This document shows positions 32,244-40,114 of a stretch of 64,000 nucleotides of DNA, one piece after another. Source of the stretch: Neobacillus notoginsengisoli (GTDB lineage: Bacteria > Bacillota > Bacilli > Bacillales > Cytobacillaceae); assembly GCF_003515685.1 (NCBI RefSeq), contig NZ_QWEG01000008.1, forward strand, positions 186,001-250,000, read 5' to 3'. The first letter of the stretch is position 1. Each line of letters begins with the position of its first letter. Both the position numbers and the translations under genes were made by a program. Below the pieces are notes generated by a model that saw only the letters and a list, made by a program, of their open reading frames with translations, did no database searches and had not been told where the DNA came from.

Positions 32244-32684
32244 ATGAAGAAGTTCATAATAACCGTTTTGCTAGCTGGGTTAATTCCCACCACAAACGCT
32301 GCTGCCCAAACCGAACGGCCAATCGAAATCTTCGATGTGATGAAAGGCAAAGTAATTTTGACAACAAAATCTACCCCGAATGTGCAGAGGGAAGTAAAGA
32401 AGTACATCGAAGGGATAACAGGCGTTTTTCCAAAAATAAACCCGATTCCAAGCGAAGGATTTATGATTCGAGTTCCTCTCGAACCCGCTGTTATCGTGAA
32501 CACGCAATTGTTCCGTGGGCCCGTCAATGAAGTTATTATCATATTTTCCGGCCAGGAAGAACCGTATTTAATGTTTCTAGATGATAAAAACAGGCTCCTC
32601 GTCTTCACGTTTAAAGGGAATACAGACCGTTTGTTGGAGTTGTTGAACTTTAAACGATTCCGTCCACTCAAGCATCAAGATTGA
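32244..32684 (+). CDS. hypothetical exported protein
   Basis: A 146-residue protein with a signal peptide (KKFIITVLLAGLIPTTNAAA). The mature part of about 120 residues includes GPVNEVIIIFSGQEEPYLMF and LLVFTFKGNTDRLLELLNF. GAGGTGA precedes GTG 32241 and ATG 32244; either may be used. No cysteines and no lipobox. The -35 box of the marR promoter overlaps its stop. Family not recognised. Confidence 0.65.
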   Translation: MKKFIITVLLAGLIPTTNAAAQTERPIEIFDVMKGKVILTTKSTPNVQREVKKYIEGITGVFPKINPIPSEGFMIRVPLEPAVIVNTQLFRGPVNEVIIIFSGQEEPYLMFLDDKNRLLVFTFKGNTDRLLELLNFKRFRPLKHQD

Positions 32685-32724
32685 CCGTGCAAAAAACCTT
32701 CGATACTATTGTTGATATATCAAC
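32681..32724 (+). promoter_or_regulatory. promoter and palindromic operator of the marR/reductase operon
   Basis: TTGACC (32681-32686), 17 nt and TACTAT (32704-32709). It is followed immediately by the perfect 14-bp palindrome GTTGATATATCAAC (32711-32724), placed on the likely transcription start. This is the expected position for an autorepressing MarR dimer. Confidence 0.8.
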
Positions 32725-32759
32725 GTTATTTAGGCAACGTTAAAGAGGAGGCGGAGCCA

Positions 32760-33194
32760 TTGGATGTGAATCAGCATATTGGACTCTTAATCCGCGACGC
32801 CGATTTGACGATTGCCAATTATGTGAAGAAGCAATTGGCGCCGTTCAACCTTGCGCCTGAGCAGAATCTCATCATGATGATGCTTTGGGAAAAGGACGGG
32901 ATCTCGCCGAATGAGCTCGTCTCGTGCCTGAAAAAGGACAAAGGCAATATCGCCCGCATGATCGCGAGCCTGGAGAAAAAGGGCTACATCCAGCGAATTG
33001 ACGACCCGAGCGACAAACGCACGTTCAAAATTCACTTAACCGAAGAAGGCAAGCGGCTTGAAGGAGTCGTTGAACCGATTCTTCAAGAGGCAACCCGAAC
33101 CGTCACGAACGGAATCAGCCCGGAACAAGTAACGGAGCTGCAAGAAATTTTGAAAAAAATCATCCATAACCTATCAGGAGGCATGTCAACATGA
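32760..33194 (+). CDS. MarR-family transcriptional regulator
   Basis: A 144-residue winged-helix regulator starting at TTG 32760 with AAAGAGGAGG upstream. The recognition region is ISPNELVSCLKKDKGNIARM, with wing DDPSDKRTFKIHLTEEGKR, as in MarR. It overlaps the FMN-reductase gene by 4 bp (ATGA), so regulator and enzyme are co-translated. MarR/reductase pairs usually respond to quinones or other electrophiles. The operator just upstream supports autoregulation. It might also act on the mhqO operon, but no shared site was proven. Confidence 0.9.
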   Translation: MDVNQHIGLLIRDADLTIANYVKKQLAPFNLAPEQNLIMMMLWEKDGISPNELVSCLKKDKGNIARMIASLEKKGYIQRIDDPSDKRTFKIHLTEEGKRLEGVVEPILQEATRTVTNGISPEQVTELQEILKKIIHNLSGGMST

Positions 33195-33733
33195 AAATCG
33201 TAGCAATCGTGGGAAGCATCCGAGAAGAATCACTGAATATGTACTTGGCAAAAACAATGCAGGAGCGCTACCAGGACAAGCTGGACATCGAAATCGCCGA
33301 CATCCGTTCTTTGCCTCACTACGACCAGGACGAAGAAAACAATCCGCCGCAGGCAGTGAAAGAGTTCAAACAACAAATCGCGAATGCGGACGGGGTGATC
33401 ATCCTGACCCCGGAATACAACTGGTCCATACCGGGCGTTCTGAAAAACGCACTCGACTGGGCTTCCCGCGTGGAAAAAGTATTCATCGGCAAACCCGTTT
33501 TCCCGATGGGCGTCACAATGGGAACGCTCGGCACGATCCGCGCACAACTGCACCTGCGTGAAATTCTGACGGCCCTCCAGGCAAAACAGGTCCCGCCAGC
33601 AGGAAACGAAGTGCTCATCGGCCTCGCCAACCAGAAATTCGACCTGCAAACAGGCAAGCTGGTTGATGAAACAACCCTCGGTTTCCTTGATAGTAAAATT
33701 GAAGTATTCATTGACTTGATTAAGTCCGCTTAA
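33191..33733 (+). CDS. NADPH-dependent FMN reductase (azoreductase/quinone reductase type)
   Basis: A 180-residue flavodoxin-fold enzyme: VAIVGSIREESLNMYLAKTM forms the FMN phosphate loop and ILTPEYNWSIPGVLKNALDW is the signature of the YieF/ChrR/NQR family. It transfers two electrons from NADPH to FMN, quinones or azo compounds. Translationally coupled to marR (ATGA overlap), and a terminator follows at 33771. A role in electrophile defence fits the local context. Confidence 0.92.
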   Translation: MKIVAIVGSIREESLNMYLAKTMQERYQDKLDIEIADIRSLPHYDQDEENNPPQAVKEFKQQIANADGVIILTPEYNWSIPGVLKNALDWASRVEKVFIGKPVFPMGVTMGTLGTIRAQLHLREILTALQAKQVPPAGNEVLIGLANQKFDLQTGKLVDETTLGFLDSKIEVFIDLIKSA

Positions 33734-33770
33734 GGGCTTTTTGGCAAAAGAACATAATTTGTACGTTGGG

Positions 33771-33806
33771 ATGCGTTTCCGCTGTGAAGTGGGAACGCAT
33801 TTTTTA
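33771..33806 (+). terminator. intrinsic terminator of the marR operon
   Basis: ATGCGTTTCC pairs with GGGAACGCAT, followed by TTTTTTA. Confidence 0.85.
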
Positions 33807-33921
33807 TGAGTATGGTACCACTCATATTCTGTTTTTCCCTAACTTAATACAAAATTTGCTATGAAAAGGAAGTTAAAGACCCTTATAATTAAATCACAAG
33901 TTGATCTAAAGAGGTGAAAAA

Positions 33922-34077
33922 GTGGAAATCCCTATATTTCTTATGCTAATGATCATATCAATTTTAATTTATAAAGGCAGGCAAAACGGCAGCATGAAAT
34001 TTTCTGCCAAAAAACTAATTTTGGGATTCATCCTAACGATTGTAATGATTAATGTCATCTTGTTTTTATTAATGTAG
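33922..34077 (+). CDS. small two-helix membrane protein
   Basis: A 51-residue frame from GTG 33922 with AAAGAGGTGA upstream. It has two hydrophobic helices (IFLMLMIISILIY and LGFILTIVMINVILFLLM) separated by a basic loop. It resembles short Bacillus membrane peptides; function unknown. It ends just before the 104-bp repeat array. Confidence 0.6.
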   Translation: MEIPIFLMLMIISILIYKGRQNGSMKFSAKKLILGFILTIVMINVILFLLM

Positions 34078-34113
34078 ATAAAGAGGGGGCGTTTTAGCGA
34101 AACGTTGCCTAAG

Positions 34114-34662
34114 TTCGGACAGAGATTGATGTAAATGCCGGCTTTCTGTCCGAAGATGGCTTCCCTTCGGACAGTGATTCACCAAGATAGCCGTCAGCTG
34201 TCCGAATTTGCTCCGGGTTCGGACAGAGATTGAGGTAAATGCGGGCTATCTGTCCGAAGATGGCTTCCCTTCGGACAGTGATTCGCAAAGATAGCCGTAA
34301 GCTGTCCGAATCTGCTCCGGGTTCGGACAGAGATTGAGGTAAATGCGGGCTATCTGTCCGAAGATGGCTTCCCTTCGGACAGTGATTCACTAAAAAAGCC
34401 GTAAGCTGTCCGAAGTTCCCCCAGGTTCGGACAAAGATTGATGTAAATGCGGGCTATCTGTCCGAAGATGGCTTCCCTTCGGACAGTGATTCGCAAAGAT
34501 AGCCGTAAGCTGTCCGAAGTTCCCCCAGGTTCGGACAGAGATTGATGTAAATGCGGGCTAGCTGTCCGAAGATGGCTTCCCTTCGGACAGTGATTCACCA
34601 AGATAGCCGTCAGCTGTCCGAATCTGTTCCGGGTTCGGACAGAGATTGAGGTAATCCCGGCT
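34114..34662. repeat. 104-bp tandem repeat array (TTCGGACAG family), array 1
   Basis: TTCGGACA begins at 34114, 34218, 34322, 34426, 34530 and 34634: an exact 104-bp period, five full units plus a truncated sixth. Inside each unit a second TTCGGACAG lies 52 bp after the first. Each is followed 23 nt later by its complement CTGTCCGAA, so every unit is two 52-bp hairpin halves separated by 11-nt spacers. The spacers are themselves repeated, so this is not a CRISPR array. ORFs called across it on the minus strand are products of the repeat. Confidence 0.95.
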
Positions 34663-34816
34663 GCGTGAAAATGTGCAAACACATCCCTTTATCTCGAAAT
34701 GTATATAGCAATAATCAATTAAGAAGTGCAGCTGTTGGCAGGAAAAGGCCGTGATCTGAAGAAGAACTAAACTAACCGTATAGTATCCTTTAAATGGGAA
34801 AAAGGAGGCCGAAGCT

Positions 34817-35257
34817 ATGATAGATGAGAAAAAAATGAACGAACTGTTCCAAAAAAATCGATTCACCTTTTTGATGATCAACATCATAGCAATTGTGATT
34901 CATACTGGCACCTCATTTACTTTTGTCATCCCGGGGTTAAAAGGTTTCGACTGGACATTCTTTGCAATTACCCTATTTTATTATTTTTTCATGGGAACTA
35001 TTTTTGCAGGATTGTTTAAACGACGGTTTTTATTGGTATTCACGACCAGCTTCATATTGAGTGCCGTAGGAATGGGCTGGCGCTTGTGGCTCGAATGGGG
35101 AGAGGTCAGCCTAGCGGCGCATATGAACCCGGTTCTAATCATTGGCTATCCCTGTATCGTCGCAACAATCATTTTATTGATGTATTTTATTTCTGCAAAA
35201 TTAATGCCAAAAAAAATACCGCCTAATAGCATTTTGCAGGACAGGAGGAGAATTTAG
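34817..35257 (+). CDS. four-helix membrane protein
   Basis: A 146-residue protein with hydrophobic helices near residues 17-40, 48-68, 73-93 and 108-128 and a short polar tail. AAAGGAGG lies upstream. It is convergent with the TumE-like pair. It resembles small DUF-type Bacillus membrane proteins, but no family is assigned. Confidence 0.7.
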   Translation: MIDEKKMNELFQKNRFTFLMINIIAIVIHTGTSFTFVIPGLKGFDWTFFAITLFYYFFMGTIFAGLFKRRFLLVFTTSFILSAVGMGWRLWLEWGEVSLAAHMNPVLIIGYPCIVATIILLMYFISAKLMPKKIPPNSILQDRRRI

Positions 35258-35258
35258 T

Positions 35259-35726
35259 TTATGATTTTTTAGACTCATTAATGAGGCGATAGATTAAAAG
35301 GCTCTCAACTACACTTCGCAGGCTCCGGTGGTCAAAATTTGGGAACCTGGATAAGTTAGACAAGCTTTTTAATTCGGAGGGATGGATGTGATAAGGTTCT
35401 GTTCTCGTTTGATATTTCTTTGACTCCTTTTTGCCATCGTCATGGCTTTCGGAATGGAATTTTACTAATGTCAGTCCATTAGAATCAATGTAATCGTAAT
35501 AAAACCAGGCAATTTTTTCATCCTTAATGTGTTCTGTAGCTAAAATCTTTGTTCCGTCATCAAGTAAAATTGTTTTTCTAATAACTGACTGGGATGATGC
35601 CATTCCGCTTTGGTCACCATCCCGTATATCCAGTACAAATGGAAACTCGCTACGAATTTGCTCGTAATTCGTCAGAGGCAACTTTAAATTCTGTTTCTTT
35701 CTTTTCCCTCGTTGATTATTAGCCAT
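35259..35726 (-). CDS. TumE/DUF6516-like putative toxin
   Basis: A 155-residue protein. The central part (TILLDDGTKILATEHIKDEK, then WFYYDYIDSNGLTLVKFHSE and EPYHIHPSE) follows the layout I recall for DUF6516/TumE proteins: DGS-x-L, an acidic E, an aromatic YDY segment, and a His-containing strand. TumE-type proteins are described as toxins of type II toxin-antitoxin pairs. Its ATG lies inside the end of the HTH gene (8-bp overlap), so expression is tightly coupled. The toxin role is an inference from family resemblance and operon structure. Confidence 0.55.
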   Translation of the reverse strand: MANNQRGKRKKQNLKLPLTNYEQIRSEFPFVLDIRDGDQSGMASSQSVIRKTILLDDGTKILATEHIKDEKIAWFYYDYIDSNGLTLVKFHSESHDDGKKESKKYQTRTEPYHIHPSELKSLSNLSRFPNFDHRSLRSVVESLLIYRLINESKKS

Positions 35727-36405
35727 CCAATTTGCCCATTTCCTTTAGCACAAATTCCCACTCTGCTCGATCCCTTGCCTCTTGACGGTCTAATTGCTCT
35801 TTTATTCCTAATGTCTCTTCAAATGTGCCTTTGTATTTTTTAATAAAATGAGCGTTTATACGTTCATACTCCTCATTCTCATCTGCTGCTGGTAATTCGT
35901 TATAATTATTTATTGTCTTATAAAAATTCTCCATGATTTCTTGTACTTTAAATTTCTCACGGGTAACACTAAAATAAGTTGCTGTTTCAGGAATTTGGGC
36001 ATGCTTTCCCTTCCCCTTTTTTTCTACCCCAATTAAGCGGCCATCTTTAATCCAATTACTTACAGTCGCAAGCGTTACTCCCATTGCATCTGCAAAGTCA
36101 CTCGTACGATACCATCTGGCCTCGTCGATCGCGAAGTCTGTTTTGGCACCTGCTAAAATTACTTGTGTAAGTAATGATGCAACTGCATTTTCTAATTGTT
36201 CTCTTGATAAATCCTCTGTTTTTTCTCGATAAATAAATGGGGAAATCTTATCATTGGAAGCACCAACAACAGTTTGGACATTTGCAAGTGACTTATAAAT
36301 AGATAATAAATCTTCAGCTTGAAACGTATGAAATGCACTGGGCAATGTCACTTCCATTTCCTTCGTAATTTGATTTACTCGCTCAATTTCTGTTTGCAAT
36401 AGCAT
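35719..36405 (-). CDS. HTH protein, putative antitoxin/autorepressor of the TumE-like operon
   Basis: A 228-residue protein starting at ATG 36405 with AAGAGGTGATAT upstream. A MerR/excisionase-like helix-turn-helix lies near residues 100-135 (YRTSDFADAMGVTLATVSNW, then IKDGRLIGVEKKGKGKHAQI). The flanking regions are helical and acidic. It is first gene of the pair and ends overlapping the toxin candidate. Six 11-bp iterons over its promoter make it the likely DNA-binding autorepressor. The low GC content compared with neighbours suggests acquisition by transfer. Confidence 0.65.
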   Translation of the reverse strand: MLLQTEIERVNQITKEMEVTLPSAFHTFQAEDLLSIYKSLANVQTVVGASNDKISPFIYREKTEDLSREQLENAVASLLTQVILAGAKTDFAIDEARWYRTSDFADAMGVTLATVSNWIKDGRLIGVEKKGKGKHAQIPETATYFSVTREKFKVQEIMENFYKTINNYNELPAADENEEYERINAHFIKKYKGTFEETLGIKEQLDRQEARDRAEWEFVLKEMGKLDG

Positions 36406-36427
36406 ATATATCACCTCTTGTCCCTCC

Positions 36428-36513
36428 ATTATATAAGGTTCAATACCCAAGTTCAAATGAAATTAAAACAATATTAAAATGAAGTTAAACAAAAGTTAAA
36501 ATAAAATTTAAAT
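36428..36513 (-). promoter_or_regulatory. promoter with 11-bp iterons for the putative toxin-antitoxin operon
   Basis: On the minus strand TTGAAC (36456-36451), 17 nt and TATAAT (36433-36428) form a sigma-A promoter. TTAAA-type cores recur on the plus strand at 36452 (TTCAAA), 36463, 36474, 36485, 36496 and 36508, an 11-bp period running upstream from the -35 box. They sit on one face of the helix, as expected for cooperative binding by the HTH protein. Confidence 0.75.
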
Positions 36514-36616
36514 TACTAAATTATATTGCGGTATAAACTATTTTTATACTTCTTCAAAAAAAAATTTTTGATGCATTATTATTAGTTGCTAAAACAACCC
36601 AAGCCTTCCTGGATGA

Positions 36617-36646
36617 GTGAGGCACTGGAACCGTCCCCTGCTTCAT
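36617..36646. repeat. short form of the 70-bp repeat, copy S (rightmost)
   Basis: GTGAGGCACTGGAACCGTCC ending CCTGCTTCAT. No member of this family was seen to the right of this position. Confidence 0.85.
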
Positions 36647-36738
36647 TGCTGACGAATAGCTGTTTGTTATAAGATGTAGATGATGGATTTATGAGCAAAT
36701 TAGTGGGGAATCCCAAACTTAAAGGATGTGCCAAATAA

Positions 36739-37446
36739 ATGAATGTAGAGATGGTTATGCAGGAGCTTGAGGCTCTTGGCAAGGAACGGACGAAGAAAAT
36801 GTACATATCGAATGGTGCGCATGAGCCGCTTTTTGGCGTGGCTACTGGCGCTATGAAACCAATTGCCAGGAAAATAAAAATAAACCAGCAGTTAGCTGAT
36901 GAGCTTTACGCAACGGGGAATTACGATGCGATGTATTTTGCGGGCATTATTGCTGACCCTAAGGCCATGACGGAGTCTGATTATGATCGTTGGATGGGTG
37001 GGGCGTATTTTTATATGCTTTCCGATTATGTCGTGGCCGTTACTCTATCAGAGTCAGATATTGCTCAGGAAGTGGCTGATAAATGGATCGCAAGCGGTGA
37101 AGAGCTGAGAATGTCAGCGGGCTGGAGCTGCTACTGCTGGCTTTTAGGGAATCGGCCAGACGTTGAATTTTCAGATGAGAAAATTTCCAACATGCTTGAT
37201 CTTGTCAAAAATACAATCCATGATGCGCCGGAACGAACGAAATCCGCTATGAATAATTTTGTATTCACCGTGGGGATTTCGTATTTGCCGCTACATGAAA
37301 AGGCAGTTGAGACCGCGAAGGAAATAGGGACTGTAGAAGTCAAACGGCCGAACAAAAAGAGCAGTCTCCTTAATGCTTACGAGAGCATTCAAAAAGAAGT
37401 CGACAAGGGAAGAGTTGGTTTTAAACGTAAGTATGTGAGGTGTTAA
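36739..37446 (+). CDS. AlkC/AlkD-like DNA alkylation repair protein
   Basis: A 235-residue all-helical protein resembling the HEAT-repeat DNA glycosylase superfamily (AlkD). It has the opening FGVATGAMKPIARKIK, the segment MYFAGIIADPKAMTESDYDR, and SAGWSCYCWLLGNRPDVEFS. AlkD-type enzymes remove positively charged alkylated purines without base flipping. The catalytic Asp and Trp could not be placed with certainty, so activity is inferred from family only. Monocistronic. Confidence 0.82.
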   Translation: MNVEMVMQELEALGKERTKKMYISNGAHEPLFGVATGAMKPIARKIKINQQLADELYATGNYDAMYFAGIIADPKAMTESDYDRWMGGAYFYMLSDYVVAVTLSESDIAQEVADKWIASGEELRMSAGWSCYCWLLGNRPDVEFSDEKISNMLDLVKNTIHDAPERTKSAMNNFVFTVGISYLPLHEKAVETAKEIGTVEVKRPNKKSSLLNAYESIQKEVDKGRVGFKRKYVRC

Positions 37447-37782
37447 AGTTAATCTGGTGGAAAAGTATTTTTGAGGAACTGGAATAAACTACGAAATGCG
37501 TTGTCCGAATGGATTAACGCATTTTTTTCGTTTAGAAGCCACTACTTTTGGTAGGTTTTGTTTTTGTAACACCCGGGCTGTCCGGAGACATACTGAATTT
37601 GGACAGGGAAGCAAGTTTCAATCGTTTCTCATTTGGAGGAAGTCTGGTGTTCGGACAGTGATTAACATATTTATAAAGCTAGGTACAGGAGAAGCTGTAC
37701 CCCGTTCCAGACACTGACCTAATTGGCAGACATGAAAACCCTCAGAGTAGGAGCGCTAATTGTGACGAAATTTTGACAGACT
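37447..37782. other. intergenic DNA with diverged repeat remnants
   Basis: GGCTGTCCGGAGACATACTG, TTTGGACAGGG and TTCGGACAGTGATTA (37575-37670) are diverged pieces of the TTCGGACAG family; the last matches the array unit word CGGACAGTGATTC. No gene is supported. Confidence 0.6.
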
Positions 37783-37871
37783 CGGATATCCCTGTGAAAT
37801 TTATTGATATAATGAAAATTTTATTGATATCCGCCGAAAATTTTTTGATAAAACTAAAAAAGTGACCGATA
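37783..37871. repeat. five direct repeats at a 20-21 bp period
   Basis: The hexamer TTGATA or a variant recurs at 37783 (CGGATA), 37804, 37824, 37845 and 37866 (CCGATA), spaced 21, 20, 21 and 21 bp. It is preceded by A/T-rich GAAAATTTT in most units. The period equals that of the different motif at 6864-6960. Confidence 0.7.
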
Positions 37872-37953
37872 AAAATAATGGCCCCCCATAGAAAGAGAGC
37901 TTCACCTTGTTTTTACCCCTCCCACCAGATATATTTTTCCTTAAATTAGCAAA

Positions 37954-37996
37954 AAAACGCCGACCAACCCGATAAAACAAGGTTGGCCGGCGTTTT
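37954..37996. terminator. strong bidirectional terminator
   Basis: AAAACGCCGACCAACC pairs with GGTTGGCCGGCGTTTT (one mismatch) around an 11-nt loop, with A and T runs on the two sides. Confidence 0.85.
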
Positions 37997-38158
37997 CAAT
38001 TGCTTTTTTAACAATTTTCGTGCACAGAAATAAAAAACTGCTAGGACGATGAACAAAAACGGCAAATAACAAGTAATTTCGCTATTTTAGAAACCCAATT
38101 TTTTTTGATAATATCTCGCAGTTTGGAAAAAATAGTCGTATAAAAGGAGGGATTGCCA

Positions 38159-38548
38159 ATGTTTTTGCAAAAAAGAGTCGCTGGATTTGCCGTTTTGTTC
38201 GCGCTGATCCTGGCTATCACAACTGCAGGCCCACTGAGTGCTTTTGCCGAAATCGTTATCACGACTCAGCCAATTGAATCAAGGGAAACGGTTGGGGTCG
38301 AGTTGAGGGATGATTTCTTCAACCCGAAAGTGATTAATCTTCGCCAAGGAAGAACGACAAAGGTTGTATTGAAAAACAATGGGACGAAAGAGCACACCTT
38401 TACAGTGCAAAAGCTCGGAATTGATGCTGTCGTTCCGGCGGGACAAGAAAAAACCATTACCGTGAAAGCGAATCAGCCAGGTACATACGAGCTGATTTGC
38501 CGGTACCATTTTCAAGAGGGAATGGTTGGAACAGTAATCGTCAAATAA
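38159..38548 (+). CDS. secreted cupredoxin (type 1 copper protein)
   Basis: A 129-residue protein with a signal peptide ending near SAFA. The cupredoxin fold of about 90 residues has the ligand set of a blue-copper site: His in NNGTKEHTFTV, then Cys and His in YELICRYHFQ and Met in EGMVGTV. AAGGAGG lies 8 nt before ATG 38159. It would shuttle electrons or hold copper outside the membrane. It is monocistronic with a terminator at 38562. Confidence 0.88.
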   Translation: MFLQKRVAGFAVLFALILAITTAGPLSAFAEIVITTQPIESRETVGVELRDDFFNPKVINLRQGRTTKVVLKNNGTKEHTFTVQKLGIDAVVPAGQEKTITVKANQPGTYELICRYHFQEGMVGTVIVK

Positions 38549-38561
38549 CAATGAGTCAATA

Positions 38562-38587
38562 AGGGCTACTGCGGTAGCTCTTTTTTA
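38562..38587 (+). terminator. intrinsic terminator after the cupredoxin gene
   Basis: AGGGCTAC and GTAGCTCT form the stem, followed by TTTTTT. Confidence 0.8.
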
Positions 38588-38675
38588 TTTTGCTAAAGGT
38601 CAGAAGGAGGACTTTTGCAAAAATAATCGAAAAGGATAAGGCAAAAGTGTTTGTCATTGGGGTGGAACAGGGATC

Positions 38676-39203
38676 ATGGCGGGAAATCTATTGTACATAC
38701 CTTATTCAATCATAATGTTAGCTGTAATCATCATTACGTGGCTTATAGTTAGATTTAAATCAAATAAGAGAATGACTAAAATATTCTTATCTATCTCACT
38801 TCCGATTTTTATAATCATTCAGCTTTATTTTTGGAACCTGGAGTTTAATAATTTTGTCAAAAGCTATGTGTTTCCAAGTAGAGACTTTGTGTGTGAAGAC
38901 TATGGAGTTGAGGTAAAGGAAATAGCCATTCCACTCCCTAAAAGAACTGTGTTTCTTGGAAAAGAGGAAGCTTGTTCTCCTATCTATTCGACTTATGTAA
39001 GTGATACATATTTTTTGGATTTTTATAAAACGGAGCTTGATTCAATGAAAAATAGAGGAGAAGTTCTGAGTTATTCTTACGTTGAAAATAAGGATGAGAT
39101 AGGGTTTGAGGTGGAAATTTCACCGGGAAATAAGGTTGATATTCTCATTCAAAGAAGTGAAGACAGCACAGGTTTAATAACAATTGAATATAAAAGAAAT
39201 TAA
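38676..39203 (+). CDS. hypothetical membrane-anchored protein
   Basis: A 175-residue protein with two N-terminal helices (IPYSIIMLAVIIITWLIV and IFLSISLPIFIIIQLYFW). An extracellular domain of about 115 residues contains two cysteines (RDFVCEDYG and KEEACSPIY) that could form a disulfide. AT-rich relative to neighbours. No family recognised. Confidence 0.65.
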   Translation: MAGNLLYIPYSIIMLAVIIITWLIVRFKSNKRMTKIFLSISLPIFIIIQLYFWNLEFNNFVKSYVFPSRDFVCEDYGVEVKEIAIPLPKRTVFLGKEEACSPIYSTYVSDTYFLDFYKTELDSMKNRGEVLSYSYVENKDEIGFEVEISPGNKVDILIQRSEDSTGLITIEYKRN

Positions 39204-39231
39204 TTCATAAACGAATGGGAGCAGGGTCATG

Positions 39232-39251
39232 AAAAAACTGCCCTAAGGCAG
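39232..39251 (-). terminator. intrinsic terminator after the truncated hemoglobin gene
   Basis: On the minus strand CTGCC-TTAG-GGCAG is followed by TTTTTT. Confidence 0.75.
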
Positions 39252-39291
39252 CTGCTCTTCAGCAAAAAAAGTATAAAGGAGATCTTCATTT

Positions 39292-39654
39292 CTATTTGTA
39301 AACAATATCATCCTTTAGTGAAGCTACCTTGCTTAACGCGGAATCGATATCGGCTTCATTGACTCCAAAGTGTGCGAGGGCGGTGTGAAGATGTTTCATA
39401 ATGGCATTAAAATGAGCGGGTTTTAGGTTCATCCCTTCATGTGCTTTTGCCATGGAATTGCCCGAATATTGGTTAGGTCCACCGAGCGCAAAACTAATAA
39501 ATTTGGTTTGATGACGTTTTTGTTCCTCCATATCAGTGTTTTCGAAAAATTGCTGAACGGTTGGATCCTTTAAGACTAACTTAGAGTAAAAGTAATCTAC
39601 TACCTTTGAAATCCCTTCTTCCCCGCCTATTTTCTCATAAAGGGTTTGTTCCAT
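39292..39654 (-). CDS. group 1 truncated hemoglobin
   Basis: A 120-residue two-on-two globin. It has YEKIGGEEGISKVVDYFY for helices A-B, then KRHQTKFISFALGGPNQYSG with the E-helix region. The proximal histidine lies in KPAHFNAIMKHLHTAL. The GGPNQYSG loop is typical of group 1. Likely roles are oxygen or nitric oxide handling; the window does not show which. Confidence 0.92.
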   Translation of the reverse strand: MEQTLYEKIGGEEGISKVVDYFYSKLVLKDPTVQQFFENTDMEEQKRHQTKFISFALGGPNQYSGNSMAKAHEGMNLKPAHFNAIMKHLHTALAHFGVNEADIDSALSKVASLKDDIVYK

Positions 39655-40001
39655 GATGATCCATCTCCTTCTTTATTCATTCATCTCATGTCCAGCTGCG
39701 TTGCAACGAAAAAGGCCCCACTCAAATACCAGGAGACATTACTGAATAATAGCCTAAATCATGCCATTCCAAACGCTAATTATTGGCAAAAAGGCAGTTT
39801 GAACTGCACTAACGAAAAAAGTCCTCATCATGTGTGAAGTGAAAATTGAAAAATATGAAAGGACAGAAAAGAATGGAACAGCGATTGAGGCATCTTTTTT
39901 GTAAAAACAAAACGGGAAAGAAGTACTAAAAGGGAATTTTGCAGGAATCATTATTTGACATCTTTATCCAAATTTACCCACGCTTTTATACACACAACAG
40001 G
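39655..40001. other. intergenic region without a gene
   Basis: About 350 bp between the truncated hemoglobin start and the YheE terminator. No ORF with a ribosome binding site, no repeat family member and no clear promoter were seen. Confidence 0.45.
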
Positions 40002-40029
40002 AAAGAGCTTGAAAATTTTCAAGCTCTTT
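40002..40029 (-). terminator. perfect 28-bp palindromic terminator
   Basis: The arm AAAGAGCTTGAAAA and its exact complement meet without a spacer. T-rich ends on both strands make it bidirectional. It lies about 85 bp past the YheE-like stop. Confidence 0.8.
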
Positions 40030-40114
40030 TTCTATCGGATTTTTTTGCCCAAGGTTCGGACAAAAAATGCTTTTTCCTGATCTTAGTTGTCATCCACAAA
40101 TACAGATCGTCATT

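Noticed and set aside
34109-34887. Minus-strand ORFs across the 104-bp array with a repeated Leu/Ser/Pro-rich peptide
   Set aside because: They arise from the repeat unit itself, have no ribosome binding sites, and shift frame between units because 104 is not a multiple of 3.
37496-37717. 73-codon ORF after the AlkD-like gene
   Set aside because: It lies in diverged TTCGGACAG repeat remnants, with no ribosome binding site.
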